From an uncultured Tenacibaculum sp. (GTDB taxonomy: Bacteria > Bacteroidota > Bacteroidia > Flavobacteriales > Flavobacteriaceae), in the NCBI GenBank assembly GCA_947496185.1, contig CANMCD010000003.1, positions 248,001 to 312,000 of the forward strand: a DNA stretch of 64,000 bases, written 5' to 3'. The number at the start of each line of letters is the position of its first letter. The stretch's first letter is position 1. A program made the translations under genes and the position numbers. Below, one piece after another: positions 44,701-52,960 of this stretch. A model generated the notes under the pieces. It had not been told where the DNA came from. It saw only the letters and a list, made by a program, of their open reading frames with translations, and did not search any database.

Positions 44701-45951
44701 ATGAATAAAAATATTCTAATTATTGGTGGTGGTATTATTGGGCTTTCATCGGCCTATTACCTATCTAAAGAAGGACACCAAGTAACGGTTGTTGATCAAT
44801 CTGACTTATCTAATGGAGCATCTTATGTCAATGCTGGAATTATTACCCCCAGTCATATTATTTCTTTAGCATCTCCGGGAATGATCTCGAAAGGTATGAA
44901 ATGGATGTTAAACTCTTACAGTCCTTTCACTATTTCACCACAACTTACTACTGATTTTATACGTTGGACATGGTTATTTAAAAAAGCCGCTAATAAGACC
45001 AATGTTGAAAAATCAATTCCTATCATCAAGAACATCAATCTTTTTAGCAAGGACTTATTTGAAGAAATTAAAAAATCAGACGACTTCAACTTTTATTACA
45101 AAGCTAAAGGCTTATTAATGTACTATAAAACTGACCGTGCTGGAGAAGAAGAATGGAACGTGGGACAAAAAGCCATTCAAGAAGGGTTAAAAGTAGCACT
45201 ATTAACCGCTAAGGAAGTAACGGCATTAGAACCCCATGTTAAAACAAATATTCAAGGAGCTGTTTACTATCATTCAGATGCACATACTACCCCTTGTCAA
45301 TTCATGGAACAACTAAAAACATTTCTAAAAAACAAAGGTGTACAAATAATACCCAACACAAAAGTAACCGATATTACCATAACCAATAACAAAGCCACTT
45401 CAATTGAAACAACGGAAAAAACATATTCTTTTGATGAATTAATCATAGCTTCAGGAGCATGGACACCAATACTGTGTAAAAAATTAGCACTAAAAGTCCC
45501 CATACAAGCAGGTAAAGGATACCGTATAAATGTACCTAAAACAACGGGGATTTCTATTCCCTCTATATTAACCGAAGCCAAAGTAGCGGTAACCCCTATG
45601 AACGGATTCACTCGATTTGCTGGAACTATGGAAATCGGTGGTCTACATCATAAAATCAACACTAAAAGAGTACATGCAATTGCAAAAGCAGCTGAAAGGT
45701 ATTATACTTCTATAAACATTAGTCAAAAGGATATTAACAATGCTTCTTGTGGGCTTCGACCTTGTTCTCCTGATGGACTACCTTATATCGGTAAACTTTC
45801 AAAAATAAAGAATATAACCCTTGCAACAGGTCATGCAATGATGGGATGGAGTTTGGGTCCCGCAACTGGAAAACTTGTATCGGAATTAATTTCAGAGAAA
45901 AAGACAAGTATTGATATGGCTCCTTTTCATGTAGAACGCTATAACTACTAA
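44701..45951 (+). CDS. FAD-dependent D-amino acid (D-hydroxyproline) dehydrogenase
   Basis: DadA-family flavoenzyme expected to oxidise cis-4-hydroxy-D-proline to the pyrroline carboxylate. The N-terminal FAD motif is IIGGGIIGLSSAYYLSKEG, followed by VNAGIITPSH. The C-terminus has GLRPCSPDGLPYIG and ATGHAMMGWSLGPATGKLV, typical of DadA. The 416 residues match that family. It starts 3 bases after the epimerase stop and must share its transcript. The pathway next needs a deaminase of the DapA family, not found in this window. Confidence 0.88.
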   Translation: MNKNILIIGGGIIGLSSAYYLSKEGHQVTVVDQSDLSNGASYVNAGIITPSHIISLASPGMISKGMKWMLNSYSPFTISPQLTTDFIRWTWLFKKAANKTNVEKSIPIIKNINLFSKDLFEEIKKSDDFNFYYKAKGLLMYYKTDRAGEEEWNVGQKAIQEGLKVALLTAKEVTALEPHVKTNIQGAVYYHSDAHTTPCQFMEQLKTFLKNKGVQIIPNTKVTDITITNNKATSIETTEKTYSFDELIIASGAWTPILCKKLALKVPIQAGKGYRINVPKTTGISIPSILTEAKVAVTPMNGFTRFAGTMEIGGLHHKINTKRVHAIAKAAERYYTSINISQKDINNASCGLRPCSPDGLPYIGKLSKIKNITLATGHAMMGWSLGPATGKLVSELISEKKTSIDMAPFHVERYNY

Positions 45952-46035
45952 CACCCAAATACTGTATAGCAAATTGATAGGAATCAAAAACTATTCAATA
46001 GCTCATCAATTGTAATGAATACTATGATATAAAAA

Positions 46036-46067
46036 GTGGGGTTAAAACACCCAGAAAATAACCCCAC
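46036..46067 (+). terminator. Hairpin after the hydroxyproline operon
   Basis: GTGGGGTTA (46036-46044) pairs with TAACCCCAC (46059-46067). It lacks a T-tract but lies 85 bases after the last gene. Confidence 0.45.
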
Positions 46068-46228
46068 TAATTGAACCATACCAAACTCAATAAAAAAACT
46101 ACATAATTTTCATATATTTTACTATAACCCTCTTGTTATAAAGCTTATCTATTAGATACGACATTTAATTAAAACACATTCACATAGCTAACTAACAACC
46201 AATACCAAAACATAATACCAAATATTTT

Positions 46229-46303
46229 AAATCAGTCAACATATTATAAAATACAGAAAAGGAGGATAAAATAACACTTTACATTTTTTATGTTGACTGA
46301 TTT
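46229..46303. repeat. Perfect 15-base inverted repeat with 45-base centre
   Basis: AAATCAGTCAACATA (46229-46243) and TATGTTGACTGATTT (46289-46303) are exact complements. The centre contains the purine-rich GAAAAGGAGGATAAAATAA. The layout resembles a tiny inverted-repeat element or a stem with a large loop. No clear target-site duplication is seen. Confidence 0.5.
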
Positions 46304-46844
46304 ATTGGAGAAAAATAGCACTGTAGTAATGACAAAACCCTTCTACCAGTTCTGGATATACAGCATACTTTTTCTATACGGATACAAAAAGGTAATTATT
46401 AACTTTTTACATCCTGCTTACTATTGTTTGTAATGAAAAACTATTTACTCAACATACTTCTCTAGATATTTTCTCTATACCAAAAAAGCTTTATGAAAAG
46501 CAAAAAAGATCATTAACAATATATTAATCAATCCAATACATTATCATTTTATACTTTACCAAATAGATTGTTATTAGCATTTTTTTTTATTCATAACACA
46601 ATTTAATTTTTGCTTATTCATGAAACATAGGACGAAATTTCAACCTTCCTCATTACATGTTTTCTCATAACTAAACTTAAAATAAAACGAAATAAAATCT
46701 ATTATTAAGTTCCATAATAAGGTTTCACAGAAACAAATTTAACCTTTATAAAAACATTCAAAAACTAATTAAAAAGATTTAAACATTTTTTTAATTACCT
46801 AAAATAAACATTAAAACAACACTTATTTTTTTCTTTAATTTAGC

Positions 46845-46874
46845 TATATTTGTTCGGTCACATATACAAATATA
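46845..46874 (+). promoter_or_regulatory. -7 element with overlapping operator-like palindrome
   Basis: TATATTTGT (46845-46853), the -7 box of the HTH gene, is repeated in inverted form as ACAAATATA (46866-46874) across the predicted RNA start. A dimeric repressor bound here would block transcription, so autoregulation by the HTH protein is plausible. The inverted box could also act as a divergent promoter. Confidence 0.5.
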
Positions 46875-46942
46875 AGAATTATTTTCATTTCACCAAACAA
46901 TCACAAAGAAATAATTTCTTTTTCACCTAATTTTTTATATAC

Positions 46943-47356
46943 ATGGAAGATTTTTACGAAAGACTAAAACAATTCAAAAAAAATAACAAATTAACTTTCA
47001 GTGATTTAGGAAGAATAATTAGTGTAAGCGCAGATGCTTTCCGAATGGCTTTGAATAAAAGAAATTTTTCAGAATTAAGAAAAGAAAGAATCATAGAAGT
47101 AATGGAAGGAAAAACCAGTATGGATACTTTTTCCTCAAATGACCTTTTCTTAGAAAAAGACGGCGTAAAAATCAGTGTTGACGAAGTTATAACCTTTACT
47201 TTAAAAAACATTAAATGGTTATACAAAAATGGGAAAATTGATGTTTTAAAAACCGCTATTAATACTATCGACAACACCGATGCTTACAATAATTTAAACC
47301 GAGAAATTAAAGAAATTAAAGCTTTACTTGAAAGAAATAAAGATGTCTTAAAGTAA
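46943..47356 (+). CDS. Helix-turn-helix regulator
   Basis: The 137 residues have an N-terminal HTH (LKQFKKNNKLTFSDLGRIISVSADAFRMALNKRNFSELRKERI), then a helical C-terminal region ending NREIKEIKALLERNKDVL, probably a coiled coil for oligomerisation. No enzyme or metal motif is seen. It is of the same general type as the gene at 29586. Its promoter carries a palindrome that may be its own operator. It is convergent with the small charged gene at 47348, overlapping by 9 bases. Confidence 0.72.
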   Translation: MEDFYERLKQFKKNNKLTFSDLGRIISVSADAFRMALNKRNFSELRKERIIEVMEGKTSMDTFSSNDLFLEKDGVKISVDEVITFTLKNIKWLYKNGKIDVLKTAINTIDNTDAYNNLNREIKEIKALLERNKDVLK

Positions 47357-47542
47357 ACAAGGTAAATCATTAAATATCTCTTTTAAACTTTCTATTACTA
47401 TGTCTCTGGCATATTGCTCTTCTTCTTCAAGTTCTTTTAATATTCTTTCAACCTCCTCCATGGTATCTTCATTGATACCACGTTGGTGTTCTTCAGTTAT
47501 AAATCGTCGTTTACGTAATAATCGTTTTAATCTGATACACAT
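47348..47542 (-). CDS. Small charged protein, unknown
   Basis: The 64 residues begin MCIRLKRLLRKRRFI (strongly basic) and continue with an acidic helical stretch (EDTMEEVERILKELEEEE). They have no signal peptide and no known family. It is the third gene of a minus-strand unit that starts with a lipoprotein (48306-48485) and a membrane protein (47546-48319); the gap to the latter is 3 bases, which supports a real co-translated gene. The charged helices suggest a protein-protein or membrane-surface partner. Confidence 0.55.
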   Translation of the reverse strand: MCIRLKRLLRKRRFITEEHQRGINEDTMEEVERILKELEEEEQYARDIVIESLKEIFNDLPCLL

Positions 47543-47545
47543 AAT

Positions 47546-48319
47546 TTAAATGGCAATTTTTTTCATAGTTTCTTTAATATCTTTATCTAACGCATTGGCT
47601 TGCTGTTTGACAGTTTCAACCGAATCTATAGATCTATCATGCCTTTCAGCATACAATGCCTTGACTGTCATTTTACGATAATGTTTGGTTTTTATTCTTA
47701 GTACTAGATCTATTAGGGTATTAATTATTCCTTCTTGAGTAGCATAATACTTTACAAGTCTCGATACAAAAATGGATACTCCAATACATATTAAAAACTC
47801 AAATAAGTAATATGTTTCTTTATAAAAATCTTCACCTGTCTGAAAAAGCAAATGGTACATCCAAAATAAAGACACGGATACTCCTAAAGTTGAAATAACT
47901 TCAAACCCCGTACGAACAGGCTTTCTATAATCATCAGATAAAGACTTTAACGAAAAAAATAGGGCTAACATTACCAATCCAAAATTATAAAACCAAAACT
48001 TAAAACTAGGTCTTCCTAAAAAGGAGTGTTCATAATAAAGCCTATCTTCTTTTTGTTTAAATTCCTTGAGTTTAAAGCTAGTATCATCTAATACTGACTT
48101 TCTTTGTTCTTGATACTGCTTAATGGTCACATTTTTCCCCAAGCCTAAAGCTAATGCATCTAACCTTCTATTCCTTTCTTTAATAATTCTTGAATACGAC
48201 GATCTATGCTTTTTATACTCCTCTGAAAATTGCTTCAAAGGAGCATGAAACAATGACATTGACACTATTAATATTGAAAGAAAGCCAATAAATAGCAACC
48301 TCAAATTATTGTTCAACAT
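47546..48319 (-). CDS. Membrane protein of unknown function with extracytoplasmic coiled region
   Basis: I start it at 48319 (MLNNNLRLLFIGFLSILIV), where the ATG lies inside the end of the lipoprotein gene, giving about 257 residues. A first membrane helix is followed by a charged, probably coiled segment of about 80 residues (for example SRIIKERNRRLDALALGLGK). Then come three or four membrane helices (FWFYNFGLVMLALFFSL, TLGVSVSLFWMYHLLF, LFEFLICIGVSIFV) and a basic cytoplasmic tail. I recognise no family. Overlap with the lipoprotein gene implies translational coupling. Confidence 0.65.
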   Translation of the reverse strand: MLNNNLRLLFIGFLSILIVSMSLFHAPLKQFSEEYKKHRSSYSRIIKERNRRLDALALGLGKNVTIKQYQEQRKSVLDDTSFKLKEFKQKEDRLYYEHSFLGRPSFKFWFYNFGLVMLALFFSLKSLSDDYRKPVRTGFEVISTLGVSVSLFWMYHLLFQTGEDFYKETYYLFEFLICIGVSIFVSRLVKYYATQEGIINTLIDLVLRIKTKHYRKMTVKALYAERHDRSIDSVETVKQQANALDKDIKETMKKIAI

Positions 48320-48485
48320 CCGACTCTTTTGGAGAATCTGGTTGTACAACGTCACTACCTGGGTCAATAACTTGTATTTCTTGTTGTTTTTTATAAGTCT
48401 CTACTTCACTTAGAGAACTGTCAGTGCAATTTGTAAGTAGTGTAGCCGTTAATGATGCTACAAAAATCAAGACGATTTTTTTCAT
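48306..48485 (-). CDS. Small lipoprotein, unknown
   Basis: A 59-residue lipoprotein starting at 48485: MKKIVLIFVASLTATLLTNC is the signal peptide with the lipid on C20. The mature part is short, acidic and proline-rich (VIDPGSDVVQPDSPKESDVEQ), so it is probably disordered and may tether or bind a partner. An ATG 42 bases upstream would add residues in front of the signal and is unlikely. It heads a three-gene unit with a promoter at about 48843-48874. Confidence 0.65.
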   Translation of the reverse strand: MKKIVLIFVASLTATLLTNCTDSSLSEVETYKKQQEIQVIDPGSDVVQPDSPKESDVEQ

Positions 48486-48842
48486 TTTTATGATATTTAA
48501 GTAGTTAGTATTTAATTTAAAAAACAATCAGTGAAATAATAAAATAACTATTATGGAACATAATATGTTACTAAAATCAGTAACTCAAAACAATCCCAAC
48601 GACCTAAATATGTTGACTTAGACTCTCTCCTTAATAAAAAAGTAGCAACCATAAGACTACTTCTTATGAAGTATCAATCTCAAAATAATATTCATATTTA
48701 AAATAGGTAAAGAAACACTATTTTCTCTTACTACAGTAAATTATGAAATATTCAAAAAGCATCTATGATTTAGCACATTTTTCGTTTTAATTAGTTTTTA
48801 TCTGCTGTTTGTTTATCTGTTTGATTCAATAATCGAACGATA

Positions 48843-48874
48843 CAAACCTAAGCATCAACCCCTAATTACACAAT
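48843..48874 (-). promoter_or_regulatory. Promoter (TTG-N20-TAGGTTTG) of the lipoprotein unit
   Basis: On the minus strand TAGGTTTG (plus CAAACCTA at 48843-48850) has TTG 20 bases upstream. The leader would be about 350 bases long. The GGG/CCC palindromes at 48882-48933 lie just upstream of the -33 box. Confidence 0.45.
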
Positions 48875-48881
48875 ACCTAAA

Positions 48882-48933
48882 AACCCTGAAATTACACTCA
48901 GGGTTATCCCTGAGTTTACCCAGGGATAACCCT
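48882..48933. promoter_or_regulatory. GGG/CCC palindrome cluster with alternative pairings
   Basis: Three blocks: AACCCTGA (48882-48889), AGGGTTATCCCTG (48900-48912) and CAGGGATAACCCT (48921-48933). The middle block can pair with either neighbour: 8 bases with the first, 13 perfect bases with the third. On the plus strand a T-run follows the third block. It may be a terminator for the minus-strand operon ending at 48956, or regulator sites for the unit starting at 48485. Confidence 0.5.
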
Positions 48934-48955
48934 AGTTTTTTAGGCTTTATAAGTA

Positions 48956-49750
48956 TTATTGAACCACTAAACGCTGTCCAATACTAATAGTATTTCCTTT
49001 TAGCTTATTTACTTTTTTTAAAACATCGACATCTAAGTTAAACTTCTTAGCTATAGAGTATAAGGTATCTCCTTTTTTGACAACATAAAAGATAGAATTC
49101 GATGTATTTATTTTGGATTTTCTAGGCAAGGGCATACGATCATATTTAGTTAAACCATATTTATTAATGATGCCTATTAATTTTTGAGGATAACGCTTAT
49201 CTGTTGCATATCCAGCTCTTTTTAACCCATATGCCCAACCTTTATAATTGGTACGTTTTAACTTGAAAAGGCTAGCGTATCGTTTACGATTTACCAAAAA
49301 CTTCGAATGATCTTCATAAGATGATTCAGGATATTTGTATTTTCTAAAACATTCCCCTTTTTTATCATCATCGTGTGTTACGCTTTTACCTTTCCAACCT
49401 CGATGACATTTAATACCAAAATGATTATTCGATCGTATAGCTAAAGGGCTTCTACCACTCCCTGACTCTAGTACTCCTTGTGCAAGGGTTATACTTGCAG
49501 GAATGTTATATTCATGCATTTTTTTTATGGCTATAGGGGCAAATTTTCTTATGTAAGCTTCAGTATGATTCGTACTGGTCTTTCCTTGCTTTTTTATTTG
49601 TTTAAGCTGCGGAATTTTTGGTGGTACCTTTTTTTCTTTTACAACAACAACTTTTTTATTGGAGTGAACCACTCGCCTACTTGAGCCACAGCTAGTCATT
49701 ATAAAAACACTTATTACAGTTACAGTGGCAAGCCCTAATTTAAATCTCAT
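48956..49750 (-). CDS. Peptidoglycan hydrolase lipoprotein (glucosaminidase domain plus LysM)
   Basis: Lipoprotein signal peptide with SCGSS (lipid on C21), a basic linker, then a glucosaminidase-family domain (about 65-205: IPASITLAQGVLESGSGRSPLA with the catalytic glutamate, NNHFGIKC, GWAYGLKRAGYATDKRYPQKLI) and a C-terminal LysM motif (YVVKKGDTLYSIAKKFNLDV). It should cut the glycan chains of peptidoglycan at the cell envelope. It is the last gene of a minus-strand run with the PLP enzyme (16-base gap) and the ABC-F gene. Confidence 0.9.
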   Translation of the reverse strand: MRFKLGLATVTVISVFIMTSCGSSRRVVHSNKKVVVVKEKKVPPKIPQLKQIKKQGKTSTNHTEAYIRKFAPIAIKKMHEYNIPASITLAQGVLESGSGRSPLAIRSNNHFGIKCHRGWKGKSVTHDDDKKGECFRKYKYPESSYEDHSKFLVNRKRYASLFKLKRTNYKGWAYGLKRAGYATDKRYPQKLIGIINKYGLTKYDRMPLPRKSKINTSNSIFYVVKKGDTLYSIAKKFNLDVDVLKKVNKLKGNTISIGQRLVVQ

Positions 49751-49766
49751 TCGTTTGTATTAACGT

Positions 49767-50705
49767 TTATTCAATTATCGTATGTTTTTTCTTTTGTAGC
49801 CGTAGGTTCATTCCTTCAATACCTTGTAACCCTCCAGTATGAATCATTAATATTTTGGTATTGGGCTTTACTTTCTTCTTAGAAACCATATCTAAAATTC
49901 CATACATCGCCTTACCTGTATATACTGGATCTAAAGGTACACCAGTAATTTTTTTAAACCTATTAATAAAGGTAATCAATTCTTCGTTAACTTTCCCATA
50001 CCCTCCAAAATGATAGTTTTCTTCTAGTTCCCAACTATTAAAATCGTGCTTTAACTGTTTTTTTATAAGCTCCTTTAAAAAGCTTCCTTTTAAAGCAGGA
50101 AAGCCAATTACTTGTTGTTTTTTTGCTACAGAATTAATTACCCCTGCAATGGTTCCTCCTGTTCCCACTGCACAACAAATATAATCGAATTTTTGATCTT
50201 CAGTAGTAATTATTTCTTCACAACCTTTCACTGCTAAGTTGTTACTACCTCCCTCAGGAATAATAAAAAAATCACCAAATTCTTTTTTTAATTGCGCTAT
50301 AACTAACGCCGATGTTTTATTTCTGTAGGCTTCCCTAGAAATAAATTTTAGTTGCATTCCTTTTTCGACCGCTATTCTAAGTGTTGGATTGGTATCTAAA
50401 ACGTCGTCTAGTTTCAAAGCCAATTCATCACCCCGAATAACCCCTATTGTTTTTAACCCTGAAATTTGACCTGCAGCAGCAGTTGCTGCTATGTGATTAG
50501 AGAAGGCTCCTCCAAAGGTTAAAACAGTTTCATACTTCTTTTTTTGAGCTTCGAGTATATTATACTTAAGCTTACGGAATTTATTACCCGATATAAAAGG
50601 ATGAATTTGGTCTTCTCTCTTGATAAACAATTCAATATTTCTATCCGTACACTCAGGTAAAAAAACTTGTTGATTTATCGAAGAAAAGCTGTCTAAAAAT
50701 ATCAT
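49767..50705 (-). CDS. PLP-dependent deaminase, ACC deaminase/D-cysteine desulfhydrase family
   Basis: Fold-type II PLP enzyme of 312 residues. The PLP lysine lies in FISGNKFRKLKYN. FGGAFSNHIAATAAAG binds the cofactor phosphate region and substrate, and CCAVGTGGTIAGVI is the glycine loop. Members act on D-cysteine or 1-aminocyclopropane-1-carboxylate; D-cysteine desulfhydration is the more likely activity in a non-plant-associated bacterium, but this is not proven. It starts 3 bases after the ABC-F stop codon. Confidence 0.85.
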   Translation of the reverse strand: MIFLDSFSSINQQVFLPECTDRNIELFIKREDQIHPFISGNKFRKLKYNILEAQKKKYETVLTFGGAFSNHIAATAAAGQISGLKTIGVIRGDELALKLDDVLDTNPTLRIAVEKGMQLKFISREAYRNKTSALVIAQLKKEFGDFFIIPEGGSNNLAVKGCEEIITTEDQKFDYICCAVGTGGTIAGVINSVAKKQQVIGFPALKGSFLKELIKKQLKHDFNSWELEENYHFGGYGKVNEELITFINRFKKITGVPLDPVYTGKAMYGILDMVSKKKVKPNTKILMIHTGGLQGIEGMNLRLQKKKHTIIE

Positions 50706-50708
50706 TTT

Positions 50709-52634
50709 TTAATTATTCGAATAATTAGAAACTTGTTGTTCTATCTCCTCCCAAGCTTCCATAAGTTCATCCAAATTGGCCTTTTTTGCCTTGTAGTTTT
50801 TAAAAAAATCAGGCGTACCAGAAACTGCCTCATAGTCTTGGGCTAATTCTAAATCTATCTTTTCTATTTCAGATTCCAAATTTTGAATTTGGGTTTCTAT
50901 TTTATGTAACTTGTTTTTAAGTTTTTTGAGCTCTTTCTCTTGTTCTTTTGAAAATTTATAGGCTTCTTTTTTGGTCGAAGTTTTCACCTCTTTTACTACT
51001 GTTCTTTTCTCAGCTTCACGTAAACTTTCTAATTGATGTTGCTCTAAAAAATAGTCTATATCTCCTAAATATTCTTTTATCTCTTGATCTTTAAAACCGT
51101 ATACAGTAGTGGTCAACCCTTGTAAAAATTCTCTATCATGCGAAACAATAATTAACGTTCCATTGAAGTTTTGCAATGCCTTTTTCAGTACATTTTTTGA
51201 AGCAATATCTAAATGATTTGTCGGCTCATCCATAATTAAGACATTAAAAGGAGACAGTAATAGCTTACATAAGGCCAACCTATTTCTTTCTCCTCCTGAT
51301 AAAACTTTTGCCTTTTTATCAACCGACTCTCCACTAAAAAGAAACGCTCCTAGCATATCTCTAACCCTTGCTCTGTTTCCATCATTTGCCGCATCTTCCA
51401 TTATTTCTAATACTGTTTTTTCTTGCGGTAAATATTCTGATTGATTCTGTGCAAAATACCCAACCTGAACATTATGTCCTAACTTAAGGGCACCTTCATA
51501 AGGAATCTCTCCTACCAACATTTTTGCTAGCGTAGATTTTCCCTGACCATTTTGACCTACAAATGCAATTTTACTATTGCGCTCAATTAATAAGTCTACA
51601 TTCTGTAATACCTGTTTTTCTCCATAATTCTTAGCCAAGTTTTCCGCCTCAACTATAATTTTACCGGGTTCTTTTGATATTTCAAAACGAACATTCATCA
51701 CTGCTGAGTCATCTTGATCTACTTCTATACGCTCTACTTTTTCTAATTTCTTAATTAACGATTGTGCCATGGCAGCTTTACTCGCTTTGGCCCTAAACTT
51801 TTCAATTAATTTTTGCGTATGTTCTATTTCCTTTTCTTGGTTTTTCTGTGTTTGTAATTGCTTTTCTTTTATTTCTGCTCTTAATTCTAAAAATTGAGAA
51901 TACGGCTTCTTATAATCATATATTTTTCCTAGTGAAATTTCAATAGTCCTATTGGTCACATTATCTAAGAACATTTTATCATGGGATACCAATACAATAG
52001 CGCCTGCGTAATTTTTTAAAAAATTTTCTAACCAAATTATAGACTCTATATCTAAATGGTTTGTCGGCTCGTCTAATAATAAAATATCATTATTCTGTAA
52101 AAGAAGTTTTGCCAATTCTATTCGCATACGCCATCCTCCTGAAAAGGTATCCGTCAACTTATTAAAATCCTCTCTTTTAAAGCCTAAACCTTGTAGTATT
52201 TTTTCAGTATCTCCTTGATAATTATACCCTCCCAACAACTCATAACGTTCTGTTTTTTCATTTAAATCAATAATTAATTGATTGTAACTTTCACTTTCAT
52301 AATCTGTTCTTTCGACCAATTGTTTATTAATCTCATCTAATTCTTTTTCAATTTTTTTTATCTCTGTAAAGGCTTGATAAGCTTCCTCTAGTATAGTTCT
52401 ACCATACACAAAATCAATATCCTGACGTAGAAACCCAATACGAATATCTTTATCAAACGCTAAAGTACCTCCACTGCTTTCAATATCTTTAGACAATACT
52501 TTTAATAAAGTAGATTTTCCTGCACCATTTTTACCTATGAGTCCTATACGATCTCCCTTTGTTAATTTAAAAGTAATTCCAGAAAACAAATCTGATCCCA
52601 TAAAGGAAACTGATAAATTGTGTACGTTTAGCAT
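50709..52634 (-). CDS. ABC-F family ATPase
   Basis: Soluble tandem ABC ATPase that acts on ribosomes (EttA/Uup/YheS group). The 641 residues hold two nucleotide-binding domains with Walker A GKNGAGKST and GQNGQGKST, signatures FSGGWRMR and LSGGERNR, Walker B LLLDEPTNHLD and LIMDEPTNHLD, a linker (P-site motif) rich in Lys/Glu between about 230 and 300, and a C-terminal coiled coil (KEQEKELKKLKNKLHKIETQ). The coiled coil is like that of Uup. There are no membrane segments, so it is not a transporter. It has its own promoter and leads a three-gene operon. Confidence 0.93.
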   Translation of the reverse strand: MLNVHNLSVSFMGSDLFSGITFKLTKGDRIGLIGKNGAGKSTLLKVLSKDIESSGGTLAFDKDIRIGFLRQDIDFVYGRTILEEAYQAFTEIKKIEKELDEINKQLVERTDYESESYNQLIIDLNEKTERYELLGGYNYQGDTEKILQGLGFKREDFNKLTDTFSGGWRMRIELAKLLLQNNDILLLDEPTNHLDIESIIWLENFLKNYAGAIVLVSHDKMFLDNVTNRTIEISLGKIYDYKKPYSQFLELRAEIKEKQLQTQKNQEKEIEHTQKLIEKFRAKASKAAMAQSLIKKLEKVERIEVDQDDSAVMNVRFEISKEPGKIIVEAENLAKNYGEKQVLQNVDLLIERNSKIAFVGQNGQGKSTLAKMLVGEIPYEGALKLGHNVQVGYFAQNQSEYLPQEKTVLEIMEDAANDGNRARVRDMLGAFLFSGESVDKKAKVLSGGERNRLALCKLLLSPFNVLIMDEPTNHLDIASKNVLKKALQNFNGTLIIVSHDREFLQGLTTTVYGFKDQEIKEYLGDIDYFLEQHQLESLREAEKRTVVKEVKTSTKKEAYKFSKEQEKELKKLKNKLHKIETQIQNLESEIEKIDLELAQDYEAVSGTPDFFKNYKAKKANLDELMEAWEEIEQQVSNYSNN

Positions 52635-52960
52635 GTTTATTATTTGATTATATGTTAACTATGTAACATGAGTTACTCCATATTCTTCAGCTTCTGCCGA
52701 AGTTTGTGCAAACTTACAAAACGAATGTCTTGTTTTATTAAAAATATGGGGGGAACTCAAAAAGATTTTCTTATTTTTATAGAACTAACCTCGTTTTTAT
52801 ACTGTTCTTTATTTGATTTTTACTATAAAATTTAATTTTTCTTATTAATTAGAAAAAAATTGATCTTACCTGTTTATAATACTGAGATATAAACTAAAAA
52901 AAGATCGTTAAATCTCAAATAATGTAGGTATACATCTATTAACATCAAAACCCTAAAAAT
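52635..52960. other. Intergenic region between the ABC-F and DUF983 genes
   Basis: Divergent spacer. The left part is the ABC-F leader and promoter. The right part is AT-rich and holds the unrecognised start signals of the DUF983 gene. No gene was found. Confidence 0.6.
52709..52716 (-). promoter_or_regulatory. -7 element (TAAGTTTG) of the ABC-F operon
   Basis: Exact TAnnTTTG match on the minus strand, 75 bases before the ATG. The leader contains the hairpin CTTCGGCAGAAG and two minimal open frames (two and four codons). Confidence 0.45.

Larger units (their letters stand above)
45952..46942. other. Gene-poor, AT-rich 1-kb region
   Basis: No convincing gene. It holds the hairpin at 46036, a perfect 15-base inverted repeat 45 bases apart (46229-46303), a 47-codon chance-like frame (46290-46433) and, at the right, the promoter/operator and leader of the HTH gene at 46943. 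The rest is low-complexity A/T sequence. Confidence 0.6.
48486..48955. other. Intergenic region between the lipoprotein unit and the peptidoglycan hydrolase
   Basis: It contains the promoter at 48843-48874 and the palindrome cluster at 48882-48933. The remaining 350 bases, predicted to be the lipoprotein leader, hold no gene that I can support. Confidence 0.55.

Noticed and set aside
45297-45611. 104-codon minus-strand frame inside the D-amino-acid dehydrogenase gene
   Set aside because: It lies fully opposite a well-supported gene, has no promoter and no recognisable domain; a shadow frame.
46290-46433. 47-codon plus-strand frame starting in the inverted repeat (MLTDLLEKNSTVVM...)
   Set aside because: No promoter or terminator fits it, the composition is that of random AT-rich sequence, and it overlaps the repeat arm. 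Kept only as part of the region description.
52880-52900. CTGAGA string resembling a thiamine riboswitch core
   Set aside because: The other conserved riboswitch segments are missing and the downstream gene (DUF983) is not a thiamine gene.
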